From the NCBI GenBank assembly GCA_022826515.1, contig JAJDUT010000117.1, positions 1-26,582 on the forward strand: 26,582 bases of DNA, read 5' to 3'. The translations under genes were made by a program, and so were the position numbers. How positions within the stretch are numbered: the stretch's first letter is position 1; each line of letters opens with the position of its first letter. The stretch comes from Candidatus Latescibacterota bacterium (GTDB taxonomy: Bacteria; Latescibacterota; UBA2968; UBA8231). Shown one piece after another: positions 1-6,742 of this stretch. Below the pieces are notes generated by a model that was not told the origin of the DNA, did not search any database, and was given only the letters and a program-made list of their open reading frames with translations.

Positions 1-2
1 AT

Positions 3-995
3 GCAAACGGACGGATCGATCTAAATAGTGCATTCAGAAGCCCTGACTGTAATGCTGTCACAGAGGGGGCTAGTCCAACAAGCTTACATCAGTATAGCCG
101 AGCGGCAGATATAGGTAGAATAAATAATACTGCTTGGGCTGATATGACAGATACAGAAAAGAGTAATTTTATTACTCAAGCAGAAAACCAAGGCTTGCAA
201 CCTGTAGCTTCCTCTACTTATATCCATTTAGAATATGATACTGGCTCATGCAATAACAATATTCCTCTGCTAGTGGCCTCAGCCTCGGAATTGGAAGATT
301 GGGTATTTTCCGAGGAAGATGCACTGATTATTATGCATGCTGATCGCTACTCTTCTGCAATGATGCGAATGAAAGTTGGTCGGTTGTTAACGCTCAAGGG
401 TCGGGATGCAGTACGGGATGCGGTACCTGCCCTCATCTATCGATATAGAAAGGTGCAAGCGATTCCTCTGGATCAATGGACGGAGGGCGATGGGGAAACG
501 ATATTGTCCTTGCGTAGTTTACTGAGTAGAATCGGTGATGTACGGAGTAAGGATGTGCTCCTTGAGGGTATGAAGAGCGGCTCTCGCGTGTCGGAGGGCT
601 TGTTATTGATCGGGCATTCGATTGTACCGGCTATTATGGATTCTCTATTCAGTGATGAGCCTCTGATGCGAACGGGAGCCATGAACAATTTGAGGCGTAT
701 GGCCGAGGGGGATCCAGATTTCTTTACGCAGCAGGAATTGAGTTTAATACGCACCCATCTTATTGAAAGCTTAGGTGATGAGGATGGAGTCGTTAGACGA
801 GGTACTTTGCGGGCGTTGGAAGTTTTTGGAGACGAGTCGGTCATGCCCTTATTGGAGAGGATAGCCGCGCAGGATGAATATATACACCCTTTTAATGGCA
901 CATATAGCAATCGGATAGCCGCGCAAAAGACCATAGAAGCCATACGAGTGCGATTACAACCTGAGCTAGACCTAGATAAGACAAACGACGAATAA
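3..995 (+). CDS. Zn-peptidase M15-like domain fused to HEAT-like repeats (5' partial)
   Basis: The frame is open to the window's left edge (47 codons before the ATG at 144), so the gene starts outside. These upstream residues matter. They read NSAFRSPDCN, then SLHQYSRAADI, and after the ATG comes YIHLEYD. This is the order of the zinc-site motifs of the peptidase M15 family (SxHxxGxAxD, then a histidine strand), which cleaves peptidoglycan cross-bridges or stem peptides. H and D of SLHQYSRAADI and H of YIHLEYD would be the zinc ligands; S replaces the usual G. From about residue 100 after the ATG to the end, the protein has paired amphipathic helices resembling HEAT repeats (for example SVMPLLERIAAQ). 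An ATG-144 start would lose two of the three metal ligands and is therefore unlikely. Any signal peptide lies outside the window. The gene is AT-richer than the region after 3087. M15 assignment is by motif; the HEAT assignment is by pattern. Confidence 0.72.
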   Translation, partial: ANGRIDLNSAFRSPDCNAVTEGASPTSLHQYSRAADIGRINNTAWADMTDTEKSNFITQAENQGLQPVASSTYIHLEYDTGSCNNNIPLLVASASELEDWVFSEEDALIIMHADRYSSAMMRMKVGRLLTLKGRDAVRDAVPALIYRYRKVQAIPLDQWTEGDGETILSLRSLLSRIGDVRSKDVLLEGMKSGSRVSEGLLLIGHSIVPAIMDSLFSDEPLMRTGAMNNLRRMAEGDPDFFTQQELSLIRTHLIESLGDEDGVVRRGTLRALEVFGDESVMPLLERIAAQDEYIHPFNGTYSNRIAAQKTIEAIRVRLQPELDLDKTNDE

Positions 996-1060
996 GCCCT
1001 TGAAGCAGAAAACGCAACCATAATACTAGCTTTGACACGGCTTCGATAAAGGTTCCTGTG

Positions 1061-2542
1061 ATGAAAATAAATCCAGCTTGGTCATCTACTTCTCGACGAG
1101 ATTTCGTGGCCCTATCTACAAAAGCTGTCGCTGGTGCATTTTGCACTAATCTAATTGGGCTTACAGATAAGGCTATGGGAGTAGAAAGTTCTCAATCTGT
1201 TATAAATAGAGTGCGTCAGTCCCATAACAATTTTTCTACTTTTCCCAAGCATCCACTCTCAATTGCTTGGGCACCTCATGTGACGAGTTATCCACTAAAC
1301 ACAGAATTTCCTTATGAGCGAGATAAGAGTACGGTGTATCCAGTTGTCGAGGAAGCTCTTATGTTGCTCGGGCTAGGTGATATAGAAAATCCACTTAGTA
1401 CTATAATTGATGTCGGAGATAAAGTCGTAATTAAGCCTAATTTATGCTCTGTCACCTACTATCCTGACCCCGTTACACATCCAAGTATCCTAGTTCCTAT
1501 CGTCGATTATGTAATTAAAGCTGGAGCTTCTACGGTCATAATAGCAGATAGCCCTATTGACTATCAACATGGACCAATGATATTTCGATCTCGTTATACT
1601 AACATTAAAGGTATAGTTGAATATTATAATAGTAAATATCCCCATGTGGACATCCGATTTAAAGATACAGCTTCTGATCAATTCGTCTGGGTTGTTCTTG
1701 AAGATCTTTCTGAACTTTATGGTGTGTTTAATGCAGAACATCTGTATCACTCTGATTTTAGAACCGTAGATAAAGACATTTTCTATTTTGCGATCGACCG
1801 TAATAATTATTGTCCACAAGGCTATAAAATAGGCTGTTATGCTATATCTAACACATTTTTAGACTGTGACTGTCTTATAAATGTGCCTAAACTTAAAACA
1901 CATATTCACACCGGGATTACGGTTTCTTTGAAAAATCTTATGGGTATCAATAAAAGTTATATGGGAGATGTCCTCAGTAAAGAAACTAAGAAAAAATTTC
2001 CTAGTGATTGGCGTGAAGCTCCTCATTCTCGTGATGTGCCTCATTATGGTGAGATTGATGGTCGCTTTGATGAGTATTTAAATGATCCAATGTTAGGTAG
2101 AAAGAAATTAAATTACGAAAATGATGCATTATGGCGTTGTTTATCAGACCTGAATAAAATAACTCAGTACGCTGATAAACAAGGCAAAATTAAAACATCA
2201 AAACAACGAAAAGTTTTATCTATCGTTGATGGTATTATTGGTGGCGAAGGTGAAGGGCCTATCAATGTAATCCCTAAAGTTTGCAGTGCTGTTATAGCAG
2301 GTCTCGATCCAGTGAATGTAGATGCTGCTTGTTTGCAAGTTATGGGATGGGATGTTGATGTGGTGCCCTTGGTTAAAAATTGTGCAGCTATAACAGACTA
2401 TCCGATAGGAACATACTTACCTTTAGAAGAATGTTTGGTCGGTATAGAACCTGATAGTCCTCTATTCAATAATTTCTTCCGTCCTCCCTCCACGTTTACT
2501 GACGAGACGATTGCTCCTTATTCGATCCGCTCTCGATCCTAG
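1061..2542 (+). CDS. Tat-exported DUF362 domain protein
   Basis: About 493 residues. The N-terminus has a twin-arginine signal (SRRDFVA at residues 11-17, then a hydrophobic stretch AVAGAF), predicting export of a folded, possibly cofactor-bearing protein. DUF362 landmarks appear in order: VGDKVVIKPNLC near residue 125, AGASTVIIADSP, LINVPKLKTHIHTG and SLKNLMGINK near 275-300, then VDGIIGGEGEGP and IAGLDPVNVDA near 390-425. DUF362 proteins are found in many anaerobes and environmental bacteria; their biochemical role is poorly defined and no 4Fe-4S ferredoxin motif is visible here. The ATG at 1061 is preferred over the GTG at 1058 because AAAGG at 1048-1052 is better spaced. GC content is low (about 37% in one sampled row) compared with genes after 3087. 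A tri-heme cytochrome gene follows 137 bases downstream, hinting at a shared periplasmic redox role (inference). Confidence 0.85.
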   Translation: MKINPAWSSTSRRDFVALSTKAVAGAFCTNLIGLTDKAMGVESSQSVINRVRQSHNNFSTFPKHPLSIAWAPHVTSYPLNTEFPYERDKSTVYPVVEEALMLLGLGDIENPLSTIIDVGDKVVIKPNLCSVTYYPDPVTHPSILVPIVDYVIKAGASTVIIADSPIDYQHGPMIFRSRYTNIKGIVEYYNSKYPHVDIRFKDTASDQFVWVVLEDLSELYGVFNAEHLYHSDFRTVDKDIFYFAIDRNNYCPQGYKIGCYAISNTFLDCDCLINVPKLKTHIHTGITVSLKNLMGINKSYMGDVLSKETKKKFPSDWREAPHSRDVPHYGEIDGRFDEYLNDPMLGRKKLNYENDALWRCLSDLNKITQYADKQGKIKTSKQRKVLSIVDGIIGGEGEGPINVIPKVCSAVIAGLDPVNVDAACLQVMGWDVDVVPLVKNCAAITDYPIGTYLPLEECLVGIEPDSPLFNNFFRPPSTFTDETIAPYSIRSRS

Positions 2543-2567
2543 TACCCCCTTTCTTCAGATGGCGAAT

Positions 2568-2588
2568 CGCACTCCTTTAGGTAGTGCG
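2568..2588. terminator. Hairpin after the DUF362 gene (weak terminator or processing site)
   Basis: CGCACT at 2568-2573 pairs with AGTGCG at 2583-2588. Two further C-G pairs (2574-2575 with 2580-2581, bulged T at 2582) close a TTTA loop. It lies 25 bases past the DUF362 stop but has no T-run after it, so intrinsic termination is doubtful. Confidence 0.3.
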
Positions 2589-2679
2589 CCGCTTAAAGCA
2601 AGTCGTCATTCTTTACCGCTGTTGTACCTCCAAAAATATTGAAAGTGGCTCAATAGACCTTCAAGCTATCGGAGATTCG

Positions 2680-3087
2680 ATGCGATTCCATATTTTCTGG
2701 GGTGCCTTATTGTTTAATCTTTTTTGCCCTTCATCTGTAATTGCCAAGCTTGAGCCTGAAACTTGCAGCGTTTGCCACCTTCCCAGATTTATGGAGTGGA
2801 ATGCTTCAGAACATGCTCAAGCAAAAATCAAATGCGAAGCTTGTCACGATGAGGGTCATAGTGCTGATGTGTTGAGAGCCAGACAATGCGAACGTTGTCA
2901 TACTTCAGACTTGGTTTTCTTAGCGCAGAAGGCTAATTTTGCTCTTTGGGAACCCCATAACTTGGTTCTCACAGAGCAAGCACAGTCAATGAAACAGATA
3001 GGTTTCAGGCTGCTGGCTGTCAGTATTCTACTGCTGGCTGTTTATGGCTTATTTAAGAAATACAGAAAACGAAAAAGTGAAGTTTGA
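2680..3087 (+). CDS. Small membrane-anchored tri-heme c-type cytochrome
   Basis: 135 residues from the ATG at 2680, chosen because GGAG (2671-2674) sits five bases upstream and the protein then begins with a good signal peptide (MRFHIFWGALLFNLF, cleavage near VIA). Three CxxCH heme c motifs follow: CSVCH, CEACH and CERCH. The pattern CxVCH..F.EW..SEHA around the first two resembles the repeat of multiheme electron-transfer cytochromes. A single C-terminal membrane helix (LLAVSILLLAVYGLF) ends in a basic tail KKYRKRKSEV, giving a periplasmic heme domain held to the inner membrane. A longer form from GTG 2584 would hide the signal peptide. The stop codon overlaps the start of the helicase gene by 11 bases if that gene begins at 3077. 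The likely role is electron transfer in the periplasm; the partner is unknown, with the upstream DUF362 protein a candidate. Confidence 0.82.
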   Translation: MRFHIFWGALLFNLFCPSSVIAKLEPETCSVCHLPRFMEWNASEHAQAKIKCEACHDEGHSADVLRARQCERCHTSDLVFLAQKANFALWEPHNLVLTEQAQSMKQIGFRLLAVSILLLAVYGLFKKYRKRKSEV

Positions 3088-5293
3088 GCCGCGCGCGGGA
3101 CAGCGCGAAATCTTGGCCTACCAAGGCGGCCTGCTAGGCGTATCGGCCGTGCCCGGCAGCGGCAAGACCGCCGCGATTGTCGCCTTGGCGACTCGGCTGA
3201 TCGCCGAGAGGCGCGCCGAGGGGGGGCAGGTGCTGATCGTGACGTACCAGAACGCGGCCGTGGATAATGTCCGCGCCCGGATCGGCCAGCGCTTGCAAGA
3301 GCTGGACATGCTCTCGGTCGGTTACGACGTGCGGACTTTGCACAGCTTGGCCTACGGCATCGTCCAAGCTAATCCCGGACTAGTGGGGGCTGTGGCCGAA
3401 TTTACGGTACTCGACGAACGCGCCAGCGAGAGTTTGCTCGACAAGGCGGTGCGGACTTGGAACGACGACAACAAGGGGGTGTGGGGCCGGTTGGGGCCTG
3501 GGGAATACGTGGATCAGCAGTGGGAGCAGGAGTGGCGCGACATTGCGCGGAAAGTCGCCCGCACGGTCATCACCACAGCCAAGAATCGCCGCTTGCGAGC
3601 CGAGGACCTCTTGGCGCGGATTGGCGGTCGGGAGGACAGAAACCAGTTTTTGCGGATCGGCGCGGAAATCTACCGGCTCTACCAGCAGCAAGTCGAAACC
3701 ATCGGCGGCCTCGATTTCGACGACTTGGTGTGGATGGCCGTAGAGATGTTGCAGCAATACCCGGATTTGTGTAGCCGCTACCTCCGGCGTTGGCCCTTCG
3801 TCTTGGAGGACGAGGCGCAAGACAGCGTTCCCTTGCAGGAGGAGCTGATCGCGCTGTTGGCGGGGCCGGGCGGCAATTGGATCCGGGTCGGCGATCCCAA
3901 TCAGGCGATTATGAGCACCTTCACCGCGGCTGATCCGCGCTATTTGCGCGACTTTTTGGATCGCAAAGACGTCGCGGTCGCAGAGATGACGATCTCTGGC
4001 CGTTGCGCCCCCAAAATCATGGATTTGGCCAACTTTTTGGTCGAGTGGGCCGCAGTCGAACACCCTCTGACCGAGGTGCGCCAGCGCGCTTTCCGACCCC
4101 AGCAGATGCAGCCCACCGACCACGGCGATCCCCAGCAAAATCCCGCGGACTCGGACAGCATCATATGGTTCCGCGAATACAATAACCGCCACGATGAATT
4201 CGATAGCATCGCGCGCCGGGCCAAGGGCTTTGTCGAAAGCAATCCGAGCTTTACAGTGGCGGTGCTGGTGCCGACCAATCGCATCGGCTACGACATGGCC
4301 GAGCGCTTGCGCCAAGCCGGAGCGGACTTCGACGAGGTCCTGCAAAGTCCGCGCTCGGCGCGGCGAGTGGGCGAGGCTCTGTGCACAGTGTTAGATTTTC
4401 TCGCTGATCCTTTGGGGCGCAACCAGTTAGAGCGATCCTATCGCGCCTTGGTCGGCTTTTGGCCCGGGCCTAGTGGACCAGGGAACGAGGAGGCTGTGGC
4501 CATGCTGTTGCGCAGTTGCTATCGGCCCGAAGCACTGCTCTACCCGGAGGCCGGTCAGCGCATGGAAGCTGCTCTGCCACCGGTGGATCACATCGAACCG
4601 CAGGATTTGGAAGCTATTGACCTGCTGTGTAGTTATCTGCGGCGCTGGTTGCGGGCAGTCGCGCTGCCGGTGGATCAGCTTTTGATGACGGTCGCCCAAG
4701 ATTTGCTAGTAGAGGAAGTAGATATGGCGCGGGCGCAGCAACTAGCGGTCTATGTGCGCATCCGCGCCGACCAAAACACAGACTGGCAATTGCCCGAGTT
4801 GGTGGGAGAGCTGAGCGAGGCCGTGCAGGGACGGGCGGGCGCACTCGCTGAGGCCGAGGACGCATTGGGACCCCAGCCTGGGCGGATTTTTCTGACGACT
4901 ATGCACAAGGCCAAGGGGATGGAGTGGGATTTAGTTTATGTCATGGGGGTTGATGGCGATTGGTTTCCCCACGACCTCGACGCGCGCTTTTTGGGCGAGT
5001 ACGAATTCTTAGGCGGCGACCCCTGCGAGGATGCAAAGGCCGAGATGTTGGACCTGATCGGCGAAATCGGGTCGAGCCGGTTGTCGGCTACTGATCGCTC
5101 GCACGCGGAAGTGATCGCCGAGCGGCTGCGGTTGCTCTACGTGGCCATTACCCGTGCACGGCGCTATTTGGTCCTAAGCTGGAGTCGCCAGATTCCGCGT
5201 GCGACGCGGATGCTGCCCGCGCCCATGGCCGAGGTGTTCCGCCAGTTGCAACTCTATTGCGAGCAGCAGGACGGCAGTCGAAGTTCTGGATAA
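3077..5293 (+). CDS. UvrD/PcrA-type superfamily 1 DNA helicase
   Basis: About 738 residues from GTG 3077 (MKFEPRAGQREIL), an ATP-dependent 3'-5' DNA helicase by family. All core motifs are readable: Q-motif region RAGQREIL; Walker A AVPGSGKT (about 23-31); motif Ia TYQNAAVDN; motif II LEDEAQDS (about 243); motif III VGDPNQAIMS (about 270); motif V TTMHKAKGMEWD (about 607); motif VI LLYVAITRARR (about 687). The DEAQ box and YVAITRA are classic UvrD signatures. An in-frame ATG at 3044 would add 11 residues but lies deep in the cytochrome gene; neither start has a clear ribosome site. The beginning of the gene coincides with a sharp composition change. It is followed after 28 bases by the NYN gene and then by a nuclease gene, so helicase and nuclease probably act together, as AddA/AddB or RecB-type partners do (inference). 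Confidence 0.9.
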   Translation: MKFEPRAGQREILAYQGGLLGVSAVPGSGKTAAIVALATRLIAERRAEGGQVLIVTYQNAAVDNVRARIGQRLQELDMLSVGYDVRTLHSLAYGIVQANPGLVGAVAEFTVLDERASESLLDKAVRTWNDDNKGVWGRLGPGEYVDQQWEQEWRDIARKVARTVITTAKNRRLRAEDLLARIGGREDRNQFLRIGAEIYRLYQQQVETIGGLDFDDLVWMAVEMLQQYPDLCSRYLRRWPFVLEDEAQDSVPLQEELIALLAGPGGNWIRVGDPNQAIMSTFTAADPRYLRDFLDRKDVAVAEMTISGRCAPKIMDLANFLVEWAAVEHPLTEVRQRAFRPQQMQPTDHGDPQQNPADSDSIIWFREYNNRHDEFDSIARRAKGFVESNPSFTVAVLVPTNRIGYDMAERLRQAGADFDEVLQSPRSARRVGEALCTVLDFLADPLGRNQLERSYRALVGFWPGPSGPGNEEAVAMLLRSCYRPEALLYPEAGQRMEAALPPVDHIEPQDLEAIDLLCSYLRRWLRAVALPVDQLLMTVAQDLLVEEVDMARAQQLAVYVRIRADQNTDWQLPELVGELSEAVQGRAGALAEAEDALGPQPGRIFLTTMHKAKGMEWDLVYVMGVDGDWFPHDLDARFLGEYEFLGGDPCEDAKAEMLDLIGEIGSSRLSATDRSHAEVIAERLRLLYVAITRARRYLVLSWSRQIPRATRMLPAPMAEVFRQLQLYCEQQDGSRSSG

Positions 5294-5310
5294 ACATTTA
5301 TGACAGAATT

Positions 5311-5316
5311 AGGAGG
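5311..5316 (+). promoter_or_regulatory. Strong Shine-Dalgarno site of the NYN gene
   Basis: AGGAGG five bases before ATG 5322. It is the best ribosome-binding site in this cassette and suggests that the NYN protein is made in larger amounts than its neighbours. Confidence 0.75.
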
Positions 5317-5321
5317 ACAAA

Positions 5322-5933
5322 ATGGACAAAGTTTTTATTTATTGGGACGACTCCAACATTTTCATTAGTGCTCAGCAAGTGGCCATTGAACGAGAAGGTG
5401 AAGCTGTGCGCTCGCGGGTGCGCATTCACTTTCGCAATCTGCTGGAATTAGCGCGGGCCGGGCGAGAAATTGAGCACGCTGTGGCCGTTGGCTCCATTCC
5501 ACCGGAATTGCGACAGGTTTGGAATCGCTTGGAAAACGAAGGCGTCACCGTCCATTTACTGGAACGGGGTGCCATGCAGGGGCGGGAACAGGGAGTGGAC
5601 CAAGTTTTGCAAACCGCGATGCTGCGCGATGGATTCGATTACAACGGAGATCCGGGCATTGCGGTACTGCTTACTGGGGATGGGGCAGGCTTTGACGATG
5701 GCGTCGGTTTTCACGCTGACTTGGAGCGCATGCGACGCCGTGGCTGGCGCATTGAAGTGGTGTCGTGGCGACATAGCTGCAATCGCCGGATGCGGGAATG
5801 GGCCGAGGAGAACGGCCAATTTATCGCGTTGGATGATTTCTACGACAGCGTAACTTTTCTCGAACGGCCGGCCCCAGGCGAACCCATCGCTCCTCCGCGC
5901 TATGCGGTTCCGGTTGAGCTTAACCGGCGCTGA
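5322..5933 (+). CDS. NYN (PIN-like) domain protein, putative nuclease
   Basis: 203 residues. The fold family is read from WDDSN at residues 8-12 (the N-terminal acidic DxxN strand of NYN/LabA-type domains), GVDQVLQTAML at 91-101 (central Asp) and LLTGDGAGF at 116-124 followed by DD. These acidic residues would form the metal site of a PIN-like RNase. Family members process RNA or act in stress and defence; substrate here is unknown. An IEVVSW strand and helical region complete the domain, and a proline-rich tail (PAPGEPIAPP) ends it. The gene is sandwiched between a UvrD helicase and a RecB-like nuclease, and its stop overlaps the nuclease start by one base (TGATG), so translation of the two is probably coupled. 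No signal peptide or membrane segment, so it acts in the cytoplasm. The domain call is fairly firm; activity is inferred. Confidence 0.8.
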   Translation: MDKVFIYWDDSNIFISAQQVAIEREGEAVRSRVRIHFRNLLELARAGREIEHAVAVGSIPPELRQVWNRLENEGVTVHLLERGAMQGREQGVDQVLQTAMLRDGFDYNGDPGIAVLLTGDGAGFDDGVGFHADLERMRRRGWRIEVVSWRHSCNRRMREWAEENGQFIALDDFYDSVTFLERPAPGEPIAPPRYAVPVELNRR

Positions 5934-6736
5934 TGATACCGCAAGGATTCAATTACAGTCAAAGCAGCCTAGCGGCCTTTGACCGCTGTCGGCGGCAGTT
6001 TCTGTTGCGCTATGTCGAGCGGTTGGCGTGGCCAGCGCCGCTGACCGACCAACTCGACGAGTGGGAGGCCGCAGCTAGTCGTGGGCGGGCGTTCCATCAG
6101 TTCGTGTTGCAGGAGAGCTTGGGCATGGATGTGGAAGACGCAGTGCAGCGGAGCCGCGATCCGCTGTTGGCCGCTTGGTGGCGCAATTGGCGCGAGCAGC
6201 CGCCAGTTGTACCCGAGGGGGCGGTGTTCGGGGAAACCATGCTCTCCGTGCCCCTAGCCGGTCGGCGTCTCGTCGCCAAGTTCGACCGCGTGGTTCTGGC
6301 CGACGATGGCCGCGCTTGGATATTCGACTGGAAGACTGGCCGCAAAAAGCCGGAGCAAGTCGCTTATGAACAAAGCTGGCAAACGCTGGTCTATCGCTTT
6401 GTCTTGGTCGAGGCCGGCGCGGTCTTGAACGAGGGCCGCGCGCTAGCACCTGACGATGTGATGTTGGTCTATTGGCACGCGCAGTATCCGCAGGTTCTGC
6501 AGCCGATTACCTATTCGGCCGCTGAGCACGAGCGGGCACGCGCGCTTTTGTCAGAGGCGATTGCCGCCATCGAAGCCCTTCCAAATGCGGATGCGTACGC
6601 CAAGACCGACGACGAGAGCGAGTGCCAGCGCTGCGAATTTCACACCTATTGCAACCGACCAGCGGTGCGGAGCGACGATTGGGACATTGACGAGGACGAG
6701 CTGGACTGGGAGCAGATTCCCGAAGCAGAGCTTTGA
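5933..6736 (+). CDS. RecB/Cas4-like PD-(D/E)XK nuclease with Fe-S cysteine set
   Basis: 267 residues, exonuclease-family fold (PDDEXK_1 type). Motif I is GRAFH (His 55). The catalytic core is FDRVV (Asp 118) followed by FDWKTG (Asp 132, Lys 134), and the QxxxY helix is SWQTLVYRF (Gln 150, Tyr 154). One cysteine near the start (FDRCRRQF, Cys 19) and three at the end (CQRCEFHTYC, Cys 231/234/240) match the 1+3 arrangement that binds a 4Fe-4S cluster in AddB, Cas4 and related nucleases. The protein ends in a very acidic tail (DDWDIDEDELDWEQ). Its start overlaps the NYN stop by one base. It probably works with the helicase two genes upstream in DNA end processing. The gene converges on the MalG-type permease with only six bases between stops, and no terminator is visible there. 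Confidence 0.87.
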   Translation: MIPQGFNYSQSSLAAFDRCRRQFLLRYVERLAWPAPLTDQLDEWEAAASRGRAFHQFVLQESLGMDVEDAVQRSRDPLLAAWWRNWREQPPVVPEGAVFGETMLSVPLAGRRLVAKFDRVVLADDGRAWIFDWKTGRKKPEQVAYEQSWQTLVYRFVLVEAGAVLNEGRALAPDDVMLVYWHAQYPQVLQPITYSAAEHERARALLSEAIAAIEALPNADAYAKTDDESECQRCEFHTYCNRPAVRSDDWDIDEDELDWEQIPEAEL

Positions 6737-6742
6737 CGCGGG

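Noticed and set aside
1032..1037. TTGACA before the DUF362 gene
   Set aside because: No -10 box at 16-18 bases, and a promoter here would start transcription at or after the start codon.
3380..4345. Minus-strand open frame opposite the helicase
   Set aside because: The plus strand carries all UvrD motifs; the reverse translation shows no family pattern.
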